From assembly GCF_910592395.1 (NCBI RefSeq), contig NC_088310.1, positions 15,943,501 to 16,007,500 of the forward strand: a stretch of 64,000 nucleotides of DNA, in the 5' to 3' direction. The position numbers and the translations under genes were made by a program. This DNA is from Lineus longissimus (taxonomy: Eukaryota > Nemertea > Pilidiophora > Heteronemertea > Lineidae). Below, in pieces: positions 10,729-22,358 of this stretch (positions within the stretch are counted from its first letter, which is position 1; the number at the start of each line of letters is the position of its first letter). The notes under the pieces are model-generated. The model saw only the letters and a list, made by a program, of their open reading frames with translations, was not told where the DNA came from and searched no databases.

Positions 10729-10906
10729 CAGTGGAACCTTCCTTTGCGGACACCTCTCTATTAAGGATAACCTCCTTATTAAGGACACTAGTTTTGGTCC
10801 CAAATTGGTTGTTTCCATTCAATTTGACCTCTCCAATCAGGACAACTCTCTATTAAGGACAGCATTTGTCAGTCCCAACGGTGTCCTTAATAGAGAGGTT
10901 CTACTG
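10729..10906. mobile_element. pogo-like MITE, copy 1
   Basis: The 178-bp element starts CAGTGGAACCTTCC, ends GAGAGGTTCTACTG, and is flanked by TA on each side (10727-10728 and 10907-10908). The CAGT.GAACCTC termini and TA duplication are typical of pogo/Tigger-type Tc1-mariner MITEs. TCTATTAAGGACA recurs inside. A second copy lies at 50257-50434 in the opposite orientation. Confidence 0.8.
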
Positions 10907-11732
10907 TATTTCGAAAGACGAGGACTATGTACATATAACGATATCGGAAGCAACATTACATTTGAGGCGGTTGTCTGAGGAATTACAAGAATAATTGCCA
11001 TTAAAAACGTTGATTTTAATTGAAAGTTGATTTTAATACGCACATCGGGACCTGCATGTTTGCACAGTCTAGTCTTGATGTGAATCGTAAGGAAATACAA
11101 TATTGATTACCGATATTTAGAATTCTCATTATTTACATTATGATTCAAGCCATTGACAGAGCCTAGCTGGACTAAAAGTTAGCGAACAGTTTGGCAACCG
11201 TCACATGGTGTATTGATTGATTTTCAATCACTATTATAATATTGCATGCCAAATAACTTGCAACCAGGAAGTTCTATCAGAGCAAAGAAAGTATTGGCAT
11301 AAAACAGCCATTGACCTAGGCGCCTTTATCATAAAGATTTTTAATGAGGTTCCATTATAGTACTTTAATTGAAGGAAGTCCACGGTAATGCCACGTCATT
11401 AAATACTTTTATATAGCGTTTTTATCTTGTCATTCCATTAACTTTAGCAGCCCTTCGAATCTAAGGTGTACCATTATGAGAATGCATAAAAATCTGTTCA
11501 AACGCAGGTTGGGAAATTGTGCTTGTACCGTAATTAGCGGATCTGGATGCAGGAAAATGAATGAACTATTGTATGTAAAATGCTACACCTTGATAGAATG
11601 ATTCCTCGATATAAAATCGAGTGGTTAAGACCACCCTGGTGCTATGGCTGTAGGCAAGTAGTAAGCGTATTGATACTAAACATGTTCCCGTCTACTACGA
11701 TATTTTGACGTGAAATTTCTACCCTCTATTAG
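10907..11732. other. Non-coding, no gene seen
   Basis: AT-rich sequence without supported ORFs. The phrase AACCAGGAAGTTC near 11260 recurs near 13258, hinting at an old dispersed repeat. Confidence 0.4.
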
Positions 11733-12276
11733 TTTAACCGAAGCAACCGATAGATGAAAAATCTCAGTTTGACAGAAATTTGGTAACAGACATTTTGATA
11801 CTGAGTGGTGAACTCCGTATCAAAACGACCTTCTGCTTTGAGTCCTGTCTGAGATTAAGGATAGCAAGGCACAGACGGCTATGGATCCTTTTAAGAATAG
11901 ACATGCAAGTACTGAGTTATTATTAACCAAATATAAACAAACTGTGAACAAGATGTAATTTGTGGACATAGACTCAAAGAAATTGAAAATAGCAAAGGAA
12001 AAGAAATCATCCTGATGTTGTGGACAACGCTAAGCTGGTCCTAGCGTTCAATTATTACACTTCACCACAATTCATAAATTGAACTGGTCCCACAATAGTA
12101 AATAGAATTCCACAGTAAAAGACAATATGAAAGCACTACTTGAAACGCTGCTTAATGTTACCATTAACCTAGATATTTTAAATGTACCTTCTTGATATGC
12201 CCGGCTCTTAAAGTGACCGTCATCAAGATGCCATTAGCACTAATGGAACTATATTTTGCTTTATGATATAGGTGCC
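11733..12276 (+). repeat. Dispersed repeat, intact copy
   Basis: About 310 bp from 11733 recur at 15124-15430, and about 150 bp at the right end (12128-12276) recur at 17133-17280, in the same orientation and at high identity by eye. Here the two parts are separated by 84 bp; in the second copy by 1.7 kb. No ORF is present. Confidence 0.8.
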
Positions 12277-13796
12277 TGAACGCAAGTCCAGATGTAATCA
12301 TGTATAACCTCTATGGTTTTCAAATGTCTCGATTTAATCAAAAACATTTTAAAGAATCAAACAATATGAACCATCGTCAGTCTTCATGACTATAGTCTGT
12401 CGATGACGGTCTATATCGGAGAAGTCTTCTGTATCTTTATAGTCATTCATTTTTTAGACGTCCTTCCTCATTTATGCGACTGTTAATGTGAAAATTAATA
12501 TGTTAAGTCACGGACTTAGTGCACCCCTCAGGCTTCGGGCATTATGTTGTATGGAGAATCCCCAACTTACCTGCGATAGATAACAATAGAGGGGTACCTC
12601 TCCCCCAAATCCCCCTTGATGGGGACCCTCCATAATTCCTTCTGTATCGTTTTTGTTTTGTTTTGGTTGTATGCGATTGTTTTGTACAGCTGAAGTGAAT
12701 AAAACAGCTTTTATAATTCTTTTGTGGCACTGCGGCGAGGCAGGTTGTTTAACATTCTTTAATTCCAGTGTCTAAAGAGCCGTATAAACTTTTGTGGGAA
12801 CAGTATATCTCGTCAGACTCAAAAGTAGCTGCAGATTACACCACGGCCATCTTTTCCAATAAGCTCTTTAGTTGCATACTCAGACCTTGATCCACTCGGC
12901 CGACCCGGACTCCATTACACCAACAAGAGGGGAGGGGAGGTTACAGACGGAGTACCTCTGATGGTGGTTCATAATGCATACCCGGGGCAGAGGTATAAAA
13001 CAGCAGCTATGTCGGCACAGGGGACTGCTTCATAAACATGTGTAACTTGGATTTTAATACATGTACTTGATATTAGCATCAAGTGAAATTTGCACACTCT
13101 TATGTCGCCCCGGCCAAAAAGAAAGTTGGCGGATCAGTTTAGCACTATTATGGCCAATTGAAAAAAGCCACCACTTCAAAGTAATGGGTCTTTGCCATTG
13201 GCTATGGACTATATTTAGTTATTATTCCCAAATCATATAAGAATTTGAAAACCCACAACCAGGAAGTTCAATGAAGCCAAAGTAGGCATAAAGAGTCTCT
13301 GACATCTCTCAAGTGCTTGATGTCTTTGTAATAATTCAGCTTTGTACCGTCTATAGGATTATCGTGTCCGATTACATCTTGCAATATTAAAGGACTTGCC
13401 GTGGACAACGAGTAGCGAAAGAAATAACTTCTTTTTTTCTATTGCGAAGAAGGTCTGATCATGTCTGGCTGGCGCGAGTATGGCTGGCGCGAGTGGACAA
13501 CATTCAGAATTACTAGCATATACCCGCGGCGCGGGCTGTTCGAGGCATAAAAATCGGATTGTGTGGGTGCTGGTATGTTGTGGGTTTGGTGTAAATGGGG
13601 TGCTGGTTTGTGATAGGTTGGAGGTGGTTGTGACTTTGTTTTAATTTTGGCGGGAGGTGGGGTGTGGGGTGTTCTCCAGCAAACGCATGAAATGTGTGCT
13701 GATGACACGTTTTGTTGTGAATTCTCTGGACACTGGGCTGAAGTTTCCGTTGTTGTCCTTTATGTGGCGGCCGGAGTATGATGGAACGTCTTTATG
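12277..13796. other. Non-coding, with a lone TATA-like motif
   Basis: No supported gene. GGTATAAAACAGCAGC near 12991 is a TATA-box-like site without a recognisable downstream gene. A 16-bp GGCTGGCGCGAGTATG-like tandem occurs near 13470. A minus-strand GTAAGT donor consensus near 12565 lacks a good acceptor. Confidence 0.35.
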
Positions 13797-14036
13797 TACG
13801 GTGGCCCATAGAGGACATGCGTTTATTTTCAATATATTAGAATTTTTTTTTTTTACAATGCGATTTTTTTCTCTCGAATTACAACAACAATTTTAACCCG
13901 GCGGTGGGAATTATTTTTTCGGCGGTGAGAAATAAATCCGACGGCGGTTGTAATTCGAGAGAAAAAAATCGCATTGTAAAAAGAAAAATATTCTAATATA
14001 TTGAAAATAAACGCATGTCCTCTATGGGCCACCGTA
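13797..14036. mobile_element. Foldback MITE with 6-bp target duplication
   Basis: Two almost perfect inverted arms of about 90 bp (13797-13885 and 13948-14036), beginning TACGGTGGCCCATAGAGG, flank a loop of about 60 bp. TTTATG lies directly outside both ends (13791-13796 and 14037-14042), a 6-bp target site duplication. There is no coding capacity. The near-perfect arms suggest recent insertion or a strongly folding single strand. Confidence 0.9.
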
Positions 14037-14460
14037 TTTATGAGTGACGCTCTTGGGTTTGATGAATGCTGTCCTCAAAGGGGAGTGTTCTGTTGATAGT
14101 GGTGGTGTTTTGAAAGTGGACTTTGGGATGGAGGGCATTGTTCGCATTGGGATCCTGCAAAGGGGGTGTCAGCTATGAAGGTTTATTTATAATAACATGT
14201 TGATAATATCCTTGATAATTTGTACTGAGAAGACAGTGGTGGCATCGTGAGAATGCTCCTTGACTTAATTAGGGGTTCCTTTGAGCATTGGGTGTTCATT
14301 TGCTGTCTTTTGAGGAGGAGCTGCATGACGTGGAGGTAGCATTTTTGTCATGATGCCTGTGTTGGACTGTTTTGAGAAGGAAGGTGGACGTCATTTTGGC
14401 GATAAAACTTTTATTCTATTGTTCTTGCAACATAAATATGGGCCGTGAAAACCGCAAAAA
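14037..14460. other. Non-coding, no gene seen
   Basis: G/T-rich plus strand with no supported ORF between the foldback element and the 82-bp tandem array. Confidence 0.4.
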
Positions 14461-14467
14461 ATCTGTA

Positions 14468-14716
14468 CATGTTTTTGTAAGCGGTCGTCGCTCGCGCAAA
14501 CTTGTCTTGCATGTTTTTGTGAAAGAGGACGTTGAAGAACGCGGTCGTATATCAAAACAGACGTTGGGTGGCGCTCGCGCAAACTTCCCTCACATGTTTT
14601 TGTGAAAGAGGACGTCAAAGAACGCGGTCGTATAAAAAAACAGACGTTGGGTGGCGCTCGCGCAAACTTCCCTCACATGTTTTTGTGAAAGAGGACGTCG
14701 AAGAACGCGGTCGTAT
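14468..14716 (+). repeat. Tandem repeat, about 82 bp x 3
   Basis: Copies of ATGTTTTTGTGAAAGAGGAC begin near 14511, 14594 and 14676, each followed by GAACGCGGTCGTAT and GGCGCTCGCGCAAACTT. A degenerate partial unit precedes them. Short ORFs on both strands here follow from the repeat. Confidence 0.85.
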
Positions 14717-15123
14717 ACTAGTATATACATTACTAACCCTATATCTATTTCTCTACCCCTCGGTATTTGGTATTTGATCCCTTGTGAAAAAGCCAACTGA
14801 AACTTCTCCCCAATGAGGATGACTCTCCTGACTCTCCTGACTCAATGTAAAACCTAGTGTTTGAGTTATGGTAATAGTAATGGTTATATAGTTAAATTTT
14901 ACTTTTACTACAAGATTTGTCCACCTCTCAAAAGGTAAAGTTAACCAGAAGTTAATTACAAGTAAACTCAACTTTTACACTTTGGTAAAGTAAAAGTATA
15001 GTTTACCCTTAGTTAACCTGAGCTTTTTGAGTTTCCTGGTGATCGTAGTGCAGGAAAATGAACAGGACTTACCGTTACCTCTAAGATGTAAACTATTACT
15101 TAACTTGGTTGGTGGACAAATGT

Positions 15124-15430
15124 TTTAACCGAAGCAACCGATAGATGAAAAATCTCAGTGCGACAGAAATTTGGTGACAGACATTTTGATACTGAGTGGT
15201 GAACTCCGTATCAAAACGACCTTCTGCTTTGAGTCCTGTCTGAGATTAAGGATAGCAAGGCACAGACGGCTATGGATCCTTTTAAGAATAGACATGCAAG
15301 TACTGAGTTGTTATTAACCAAATACAAACAAACTTTGAACAAGATGTAATTTGTTGGCATAGACTGCCAAAAAATTGAAAATAGCAAAGAAAAAGAAATC
15401 ATCCCGATGTTGTGGGCAACGCTAAGGTAG
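15124..15430 (+). repeat. Left part of the split dispersed repeat
   Basis: Close direct copy of 11733-12044. The right-hand partner lies at 17133-17280. The 1.7 kb between them contains copy B of the 1.1-kb repeat. Confidence 0.8.
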
Positions 15431-15441
15431 TTCTAGTTTAA

Positions 15442-16640
15442 TCTATATCATAATACTATAAGGCGGCTCGATAAAGTGCCATTTGGGGGTAGTGTTTCGT
15501 CTCGAAATTTTGCACGTTTGCAGGTGATATGTTATCCTGATGCAACGTTATGTTTATTTTCGGAAATTTACTTCAGCGGAGCAGTAATGAGGGACTTTTA
15601 ATCGGACACTGTCAATTCTCCTTACCACTCACAGAAGCCAAGTCATTGCTGTTAAGTTATGCAGGGGCTTAATCCATTACCTGCACTCCCTGTGGGGTGG
15701 CTAACTTACCTGTTGAATAGCTGGCTGTAGGGGGATGATTGGAACAGCCTGTACCTGTTGACCTGCTGGACTAAGGTTAATGTTATTTTCAATCCAGGAT
15801 TGCAGGTCACTTGATGTTCGAGATTTCGCCGGGAAAGAAATTGTAAACAAACGTTTGTGTGCAGTTCAAATGTAAACAAAAATGTATTTTTGGTACTTTC
15901 GGTTGCTGGACTTGGGTTTTCCCGCAGTAAGGAGCTGGGGTCAAATTGGTGGTCTATTTTTTATGGGTACTGTGTTAGCCAGAGCTAGCCCTTGATAATG
16001 AAGGTTACCATGGTCTGTTTATGTGCTCACCACAGCTTTCAATACTTGATCTGAAGAGGCGCGCTGAACCTGAAATGGCCTTATCAAGGAGCTGCTCACG
16101 GTGCTGAACTTCTAGCTTGCCTGTCGAGTAAGTGCCTTGCCCGAGACCTGGCTACATGTAGGAGGAGCACGCATTTTAAAGTTATAGTAGTGATAGTGCA
16201 ATTGGTTCGAGCCATTTGGAGGCCGACATGTGAAGGCCTATCTGGGTACTCCTTCTTCTCCGTATAAAAAGGGGCATTGCTGACTAAGGAACGAGGCATT
16301 GCCTCATCTCTATCGGACCAACTGATATACTTTTATATGCACGCATACAGCACGCCACAGCTCGGTCCGAGTCTGTGGACAAATGGCTAGTTTAATTTGT
16401 CTCTTCGATACGGCTCCTTAGATATTGCATTAGATTTTCATTGCAATTCAATCTTTCGGCCCATGCAATTCAAGGTATAGCCCATTTGAACCTGCCTGCC
16501 TGGTATAATGCTAGTACTTTTATAAGGCCCATGACTTGCATGAACCAAATCTTCTAATAATCTCCTTTGATATTGCATTAGATTTTCATTGCAATTCAAT
16601 CTATTCAAGGTATAGCCCATTTGAACCTGCCTGCGCCACG
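15442..16640 (+). repeat. 1.1-kb interspersed repeat, copy B
   Basis: Inverted relative to copy A at 4406-5526. Near 16260 it has CCGTATAAAAAGGGGCATTG, a TATA-like box. On the minus strand, the frame carrying the QQVQAVPIIPL phrase ends at CAACAG followed by GTAAGT (near 15715), a perfect splice donor that copy A has lost. A partial internal duplication of about 85 bp (from TCCTTTGATATTGC) extends the copy from 16561 to 16640. The donor hints that the unit captured, or once was, the first exon of a spliced gene. Confidence 0.7.
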
Positions 16641-17132
16641 GGTACAATGCTTGTCACTTATATTCCTTCTAGAATGTCAATAATGAAACTTGTAAATAAA
16701 TCGATGATATTTTTTGACCAATTTAATTACTAGTAAATTGAATTAAAAAAGCATATTTTAGAATGATTTAGGTAACGACTTAATCACCCGCTTAATCAAT
16801 TATTTGGAACCAACTGAATTTATTCAGTTATATCATCAGGCGTATTTTGAAAATTCGTCCCTGTCCAGTCTGTAACTGACCAAGATAAATACTATTAAAT
16901 ATTCCATCCGAGTAATGACAATAGGCCTACCTTTGCCTGCCCCGACTGACCCCACACCAACATACACTCAGATGGCCGATTTTTACGTATTTTAGCCGCA
17001 CAACTGCTGTTGTAATAATATGTAAACCGTTTCTCAAGCGTCCACGATAGTCTCCACGTCTCAGATGCTGACCCTCGCATCTAAAATCCGGTATTTGGGT
17101 CGGCTAAGGGAACCCCTACCTTCAGACAGGAT
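16641..17132. other. Non-coding, no gene seen
   Basis: AT-rich filler between repeat copies. A 61-codon minus-strand frame is unsupported. Confidence 0.4.
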
Positions 17133-17280
17133 AAAAGCACTATCTGAAACGCTGCTTAATGTTACCATCAACCTAGATATTTTAAAGGTACCTTCTTGAT
17201 ATGCCCGGCTCTTAAAGTGACCGTCATCAAGATGCCATTGGCACTAATGGAACTATATTATGCTTTATGATATAGGTGCC
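17133..17280 (+). repeat. Right part of the split dispersed repeat
   Basis: Close direct copy of 12128-12276, ending at the same GATATAGGTGCC. Confidence 0.8.
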
Positions 17281-17382
17281 CGTACCTTTTTTTATCTGTA
17301 CCATTTTTACCTGTACCTTTTTTACCGTACCTTTTTACATGTACCTTTTTTACCTGTATCTTTTTTTACCGTATCCCTATTG
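17281..17382 (+). repeat. Low-complexity (TACCTTTTTT)n tract
   Basis: About eight imperfect repeats of a 10-13-base TACC/TATC plus T-run unit, starting exactly at the right edge of the dispersed repeat. Confidence 0.8.
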
Positions 17383-17669
17383 GGCATAAAATACAATATG
17401 GGTTTCCAGGAATCGGTTGGGATTCCCCAGAGTTTACCAAGAATAAACCATGAGTTTACTTAAGAGTGACTAAACAACTCTCTTGATTATATGCCCAACA
17501 GAGAGTGGCCAAGAACTGGCCAATTATTTAAAGTTAGGCCCCCGGCAGCGGCCGCCTCTGCACCATGCACCACGCGGGGCCTAATTGTCTTATTAGGCTA
17601 GAGTTTAATAAGTGTCATTAAGGGTTACCTGGGCTCAGGTAAACTCATAGTTAACTATAACCTTTACTA

Positions 17670-18064
17670 CTCTGTTTCCTCACGTATACCGTCTTTGGGC
17701 GCCATATTTAAGAGGCCCGAAGGGATGAATATCTCTCATACCTAATACAAAGGTTAGGCCTAGTGGATTGGACTGATTGGCTCAGATCGTGGCGCAGACC
17801 TGTGACCAGACACACCCAATACTTGCAGTCCACTACCATTGGTCGATTTTAAATGAATTGAATGGGTTGTATTACCAGACAATCGTGTTTGCGCTTTATT
17901 CATGGCGTGACCGAGGCGGAACAAGTGGACAATGCCCATTCATCACGTGGGCAAAGTAAAACCGCCCCGCATGTGGTGAACCCTATTGCGTACCCCAACA
18001 AATATATGCACACTGTTATTTTGTATTAGCAGTATAGGAAGACGGTATGCGTGAGGAAACAGAG
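17670..18064. mobile_element. MITE with TA duplication and about 26-bp inverted repeats
   Basis: CTCTGTTTCCTCACG.ATACC at the left end is mirrored as GGTAT.CGTGAGGAAACAG at the right end. TA lies on both sides (17668-17669 and 18065-18066), consistent with a Tc1/mariner-type non-autonomous element of 395 bp. The internal 60-codon ORF is not credible. Confidence 0.8.
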
Positions 18065-18619
18065 TATGACCTCACCCAATGTGCAACTTCCCACGCGGGC
18101 AAAAATTCATTTTGAAATCAACATCCCCGTATCACCAATAAAACAACGTTTTCCGATGACCAACTGAACTTGACAATTTTCAGGCTTGGCGCCCATGGTC
18201 TGGAGGACAGTGACTGACCTCAAACGAATTAAACATTCCGATTCCACTGTGTTCTGATCCGCTGTTTAGGCTAGAGTATTATCGGTGTGGGGATTCGGAC
18301 AGTGTCAGCAAGTGTCCACTATGGTTACAACAGCACTAGCAGACGCAATAACAAATTCGAAAACTTTGGAAGATTCAACAGCAAATAATTCCTGTTCTAT
18401 GGCACTCGACGTGGATTTGCTGGTATACATTTCTAGATAATAACTTAAAGAGATCTGTTAGTAGGTTTGTATCGATGTAGCTGTCTTGAATAAGTAGAAA
18501 AAGCAGTTTTTTTTGTGGACCTACGCCTAATTCCGGATACAAAATGCGCTTATGTCTACCTGTGAAGAGTATTGCATGTGCTGTGTTGTGTAGCACATAC
18601 ACCAGAATAAGAAGATATG
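18065..18619. other. Non-coding, no gene seen
   Basis: No supported ORF, splice-bounded exon or repeat was recognised here. Confidence 0.4.
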
Positions 18620-19030
18620 ATAAGGTCCATACTGCAAACTGTCAGTAGGCCTATTTCATTATTTCTTTGTACCAAACTATCTAATAGATACTCTATCGTC
18701 CATATGTTATGTTTTCGCATAATTGTTTGATATTTGTTATGCAAGCATATCTATTTGATGCTTAAACGACCATAATGCAAACCCTATCATTATTTCCTTG
18801 TGCCAAACCAATAGATACTCTACCATCCATGCGTTATGTTTTCAAATGATTCTTTTTGTGATGCAAGCATATCTATTAGATGCCATAACGTCCATAATGT
18901 ATTTCTTATTTCTTTGTACCAAACCATCTAATAGATACTCAACCACCCATATGTTATGTTTTCAAATAATCCTTTTATATTTGTGATGCAAGCATATCTA
19001 TTAGATGCTAGAACATCCATAACGCAAACC
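18620..19030. repeat. Tandem repeat, about 115-130 bp x 3
   Basis: Three diverged units start near 18662, 18793 and 18909 with TTTCTTTGTACCAAAC, then AATAGATACTC, TATGTTATGTTTTC and GCAAGCATATCTATT. The array abuts the long dispersed repeat that starts near 19050. Confidence 0.8.
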
Positions 19031-19049
19031 CTCAGGATATCAATCCCAT

Positions 19050-20290
19050 CAAATGAAATGGCCAGGGCCATTGTGCTCACCTCATGTGGAGGAAAGATGG
19101 ATAAAGAGCATGGCATTGTGTCATGTAGTGTTAGGTTTGATGTAGGTCCAAATACAATTTCCCAAAAAATGGCCAATTTACAGTACATTTGACCTCTGTG
19201 ACCTTGAAAAGTAGGTCAAATCAAAAAAGACCCGGGTGACACATTCAATGGTTGTTAGAATTAGATGTACCTATGATATAAATTGGTGCCAATCGGGCAA
19301 GTAATTAAGAAATAATAGCATTTAGAAGAATTTTGGATTTGGCCCCCTCCCTGGAGGCCAAACGGAAAATCAGATCGCACCAAACTTCGGTACCTGAGAT
19401 CACCTGACCAAGGGGTACATGTGTACTTAATTTGTGATCAATAGTCATTGTGGTTAAGAAACGTGCCATAGTTACGGACTGATGGTCAATTTACCCCATT
19501 TGACCTCTGTGACCTTGAAAAGTAAGTCAAATTAAAAACCTGTGTGACATATACTGTATGGTGGTTAGATGTACCGATGATATCAAATTGGTGGCAATCC
19601 GGCAAGAAGTTAAGGAATAATCACATTTTTAAGGTTTTTGGATTTTGCCCCCTGGTGGTCAAATGGTGAATCATATTGGACCGAACTTCGGTCCCTGAGA
19701 TCACCAGACTAAGGGTAATATTGAATGATCAAGGTACTTTCACCAAATACTATTGGACATGGGAGATGCGTCATGTCAAGGAAATTTGAGCCAATTGACC
19801 TCAGTGACCTTGAAAATAATGCAATATCGACCTTAACTTTTGTCAAAACGTACAAATGCCTAATAGGTTTCTTCATACCACATTTAAAGACTGTACAACA
19901 AATAATGACAAAACGTGCCACTATCGGTGAAATTTGAGAGTTTGACCCCTGTGACCTTGACAAGTAGGTCAAATCAAAAACCCGTATGATATGTGATGTA
20001 TTCTTGCTAGGGGTACCCACCATAAAATTTTTAGCAAAAACAAATCAGTTAAACGAGTTATCGCATTTTTTAAGTTTTTGGTTTTAGCCCCCTGGTGGCC
20101 AGGTGAAGAATCAGACTGGACCGAAATTGGCTGTCAGAGGTCATGTGACCTAGGTCATAATGTGTACAAAGTTTCAAGTTCATAGCACAAGCGGTTAAGA
20201 AACCTGCCACACAGGATACGGGCGACGACGACGACGACGGCGGACTCTGGGCTATCGTATAGACTCCCCTAACGGTGAGCCAAAAATGTT
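19050..20290 (+). repeat. Long dispersed repeat (GTGAGC family), copy 1
   Basis: Begins AAATGGCCAGGGCCATTGTG then CTCACC, and ends GACTCCCCTAACGGTGAGC. Inside, a submodule of about 300-400 bp recurs; its landmarks are TTTGACCTCTGTGACCTTGA, AGGTCAAATCAAAAACCC, a CCCCTGGTGGCCAA stretch and AAGAAACGTGCCA. A (GAC)n run precedes the right end. CTCACC and GGTGAGC near the two ends form short inverted termini. No coding capacity. Other copies lie at 41640-44605 and, inverted, at 45167-46318. Confidence 0.85.
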
Positions 20291-20404
20291 TGCATTGACA
20301 AAACTTGATGTTGTCATCCGACTGCACACTTAATCCTAGTCCATCCTTAACTGAAACTTTTCAGTAGAACTCCGATGAGATACAACATAGTTGCCATGCA
20401 GTCT

Positions 20405-20665
20405 CCAATGGGACACTGTCACCTACAAGTGAATCCTATGGACTAGATCCCCTCTAATCACAGACGAGGCACTGTCACCCAGCCTCCCAAGATGAGATGC
20501 TGTCACACTGATATGTCACCCTATAGACAAGACACTGTCAACACTAAATGAGACAGTGTCAACTCTTGTCCCGGTAAGACAGTGTCATTACCACCGTTGG
20601 GACTCCTCTTCCCTCAGGTATGAGAGAACGATGTGACCTCCAGTATTAAATAAGACACAGTCAGC
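20405..20665. repeat. Spaced GACACTGTCA motif cluster
   Basis: At least seven near-copies of the near-palindrome GACACTGTCA occur about 20-60 bp apart, embedded in otherwise non-repetitive text. The regular motif without a repeating spacer looks like a clustered binding site or a badly decayed short tandem repeat. Confidence 0.6.
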
Positions 20666-20902
20666 TACAGTACGGTACGTGCACTGCCCTCCCCCTAAAT
20701 TTGCGAAGTGAGGTGATCCAAGGGGGAGAGGGGGCAAATCCAAGGGGGGCCGGGAGCCGCCGCCCCTCCCCCCAATATTTTGTGAAACAAAGACCCGGAC
20801 ACGACTAATGTGGGCTCAATGTGAGCTTCTTGGCGTTTTTCACCATAAGTCGCATTTAAACAAATTCGTGTAAACATTTAAACCTCTCTTCCTCTATTGC
20901 AG

Positions 20903-20968
20903 ACACATATGCATCATGAGCAGTGCATGGAGTGTGCCATGGGCAAGGTGTCTCATGAAATCCATTAA
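20903..20968 (+). CDS. Candidate 3'-terminal exon, unrecognised
   Basis: A strong acceptor (CTCTCTTCCTCTATTGCAG) precedes 21 codons, THMHHEQCMECAMGK and on to SHEIH, ending in TAA. AATAAA at 20967-20972 overlaps the stop codon. No upstream plus-strand partner exon was found, and the coding part is too short to recognise. It could be a decoy acceptor beside a chance polyadenylation hexamer. Confidence 0.25.
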   Translation, partial: THMHHEQCMECAMGKVSHEIH

Positions 20969-22140
20969 TAAAGAGATCCAGTTGTGACTGAAGTCTTTAT
21001 CTAGATGAGCTGAGAGCTGAACGAAGCAGAACTAACTAAATTGATGATTTCATTGACTGGAGTCAGTATGTTATGCAACGTTATGCAATGTTACCCATAT
21101 GCCCGGCACACATAATCAACTACCGGGGGGGGGGGAACTCGGAATTGCAAATATTTATCAATGGAAGCTTACTCCCGCCTGAGGTTTTAACCGGGCCGTT
21201 CAAAACTCCCCATTTTTATAAGCGTTTCGCTACAGGTTTGCTTTAACACAGTAAACACAGATAGCATGGAGGTCTTTGAACTGAGGAAACACTTTTTCAA
21301 CAAATTAAGTTTAACTAATAACTAAGTACATGTAAGCTTTATAATTTATTAGCATTCGCATATTCATACAACTCTAGAATGAAGTAAATTCGATATTAAA
21401 CTTCATCATTGCTACACTATGTGACCAATCGCTGACAATGTATACTGATGACAATTTTGGAACTGCACTGCTTAATTTTCATGACTGTGGTCACAGAGAG
21501 CATTAAAACAACCAAGAAACTTCTTTAGGATTTAGGTTGCATATGGCTATCATGGGCCCAATTTCGCCAAAATAAAACACACTGGTCCATGGAGGCCACC
21601 ATTACATGAATTATGTGGTGTCATACAATTACATCATACAAACAAGAGGCCCAAGGGCCTGGCGCTCAGCTGAAATGGATAGGTGAAGGCAAGGGCCAAG
21701 TGTGTGTCGGTACCGTTATTATGAGGCAACGTGAAGCTATAACGTCTAGCACGCAGAAGTGCTGATGCGAAAGACCTTCTTGCTATATCAGTGCATGCTG
21801 AAGTACTGAGTTGACGTCACCCTGGTATTATGACGTAAAGTCATTTCTATTGCCGTTGCAGTAGTGGGGTGTGTGATGACGTCAAGGAGTTGTGTGGTGA
21901 CGTCAAAGAGTGGAGTCCTTGTCTTCATGCAGCGTAGGTGGAACTAATAACATGCACATGGACACAAGGTACATAATTATTACAGTGTATTTTGTGAGGT
22001 GGGGCCTGGTGCTTTACAATGGTCAAATGAACCGACTGTTGTCTGGACATTGATGAAGTGGATGCAGCCAAATGTTTGGGACGGTCTTTTTTGTATGTGA
22101 AGAAAAGAAGATAAAGAGTTGGTTAACAAAATGAACTTTA
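20969..22140. other. Non-coding, with a G-run and repeat-terminus phrase
   Basis: No supported gene. A 10-base G run lies near 21125. ACAAGAGGCCCAAGGGCCT near 21648, followed by GCTCAGCTGA, recurs near 42580 and looks like the terminus of a dispersed repeat. Confidence 0.4.
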
Positions 22141-22228
22141 TTGGTGCGGCAGATATTTGATGCCTTTCGGCAGATATTTGAAGCGCCTTGCGGCAGATAT
22201 TTGTTGCCTTGCGGCAGATATTTGATAA
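22141..22228. repeat. Short tandem repeat, about 20-23 bp x 4
   Basis: Four copies of CGGCAGATATTTG separated by 7-10 bases. It generates the repeated ICRKA and KYLPQG phrases in minus-strand ORFs. Confidence 0.9.
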
Positions 22229-22274
22229 CGCTCTCCGGGAATGGAAAGCAGTAAAACGAGTAAGCACACCTTAC

Positions 22275-22355
22275 TCTGAATGTGGGAACAGCAAGTGCTT
22301 TCCTGGACTTGAAATGTGCCAACGACTCCTCTTGCAATAACCAACAACAGTTAAT
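22275..22355 (-). CDS. Candidate internal exon, unrecognised
   Basis: On the minus strand an excellent acceptor (TCTTCTCTTTTTTTACAG) is followed by 81 nt and a GTAAGG donor. Two of three frames are open (starting INCCWLLQEESLAHF or LTVVGYCKRSRWHIS), so the phase is undecided. It has the same strand as the discoidin gene and could be an upstream exon of it. The tandem repeat at 22141-22228 lies just downstream in the intron. Confidence 0.3.
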
Positions 22356-22358
22356 CTG

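Noticed and set aside
10535-10822. 95-codon minus-strand ORF
   Set aside because: Runs into the pogo-like MITE; no independent support.
14372-14796. Overlapping ORFs on both strands
   Set aside because: Produced by the 82-bp tandem repeat being open in several frames.
19709-20327. ORFs of 70-104 codons
   Set aside because: They fall in the non-coding dispersed repeat and are not preserved in its other copies.
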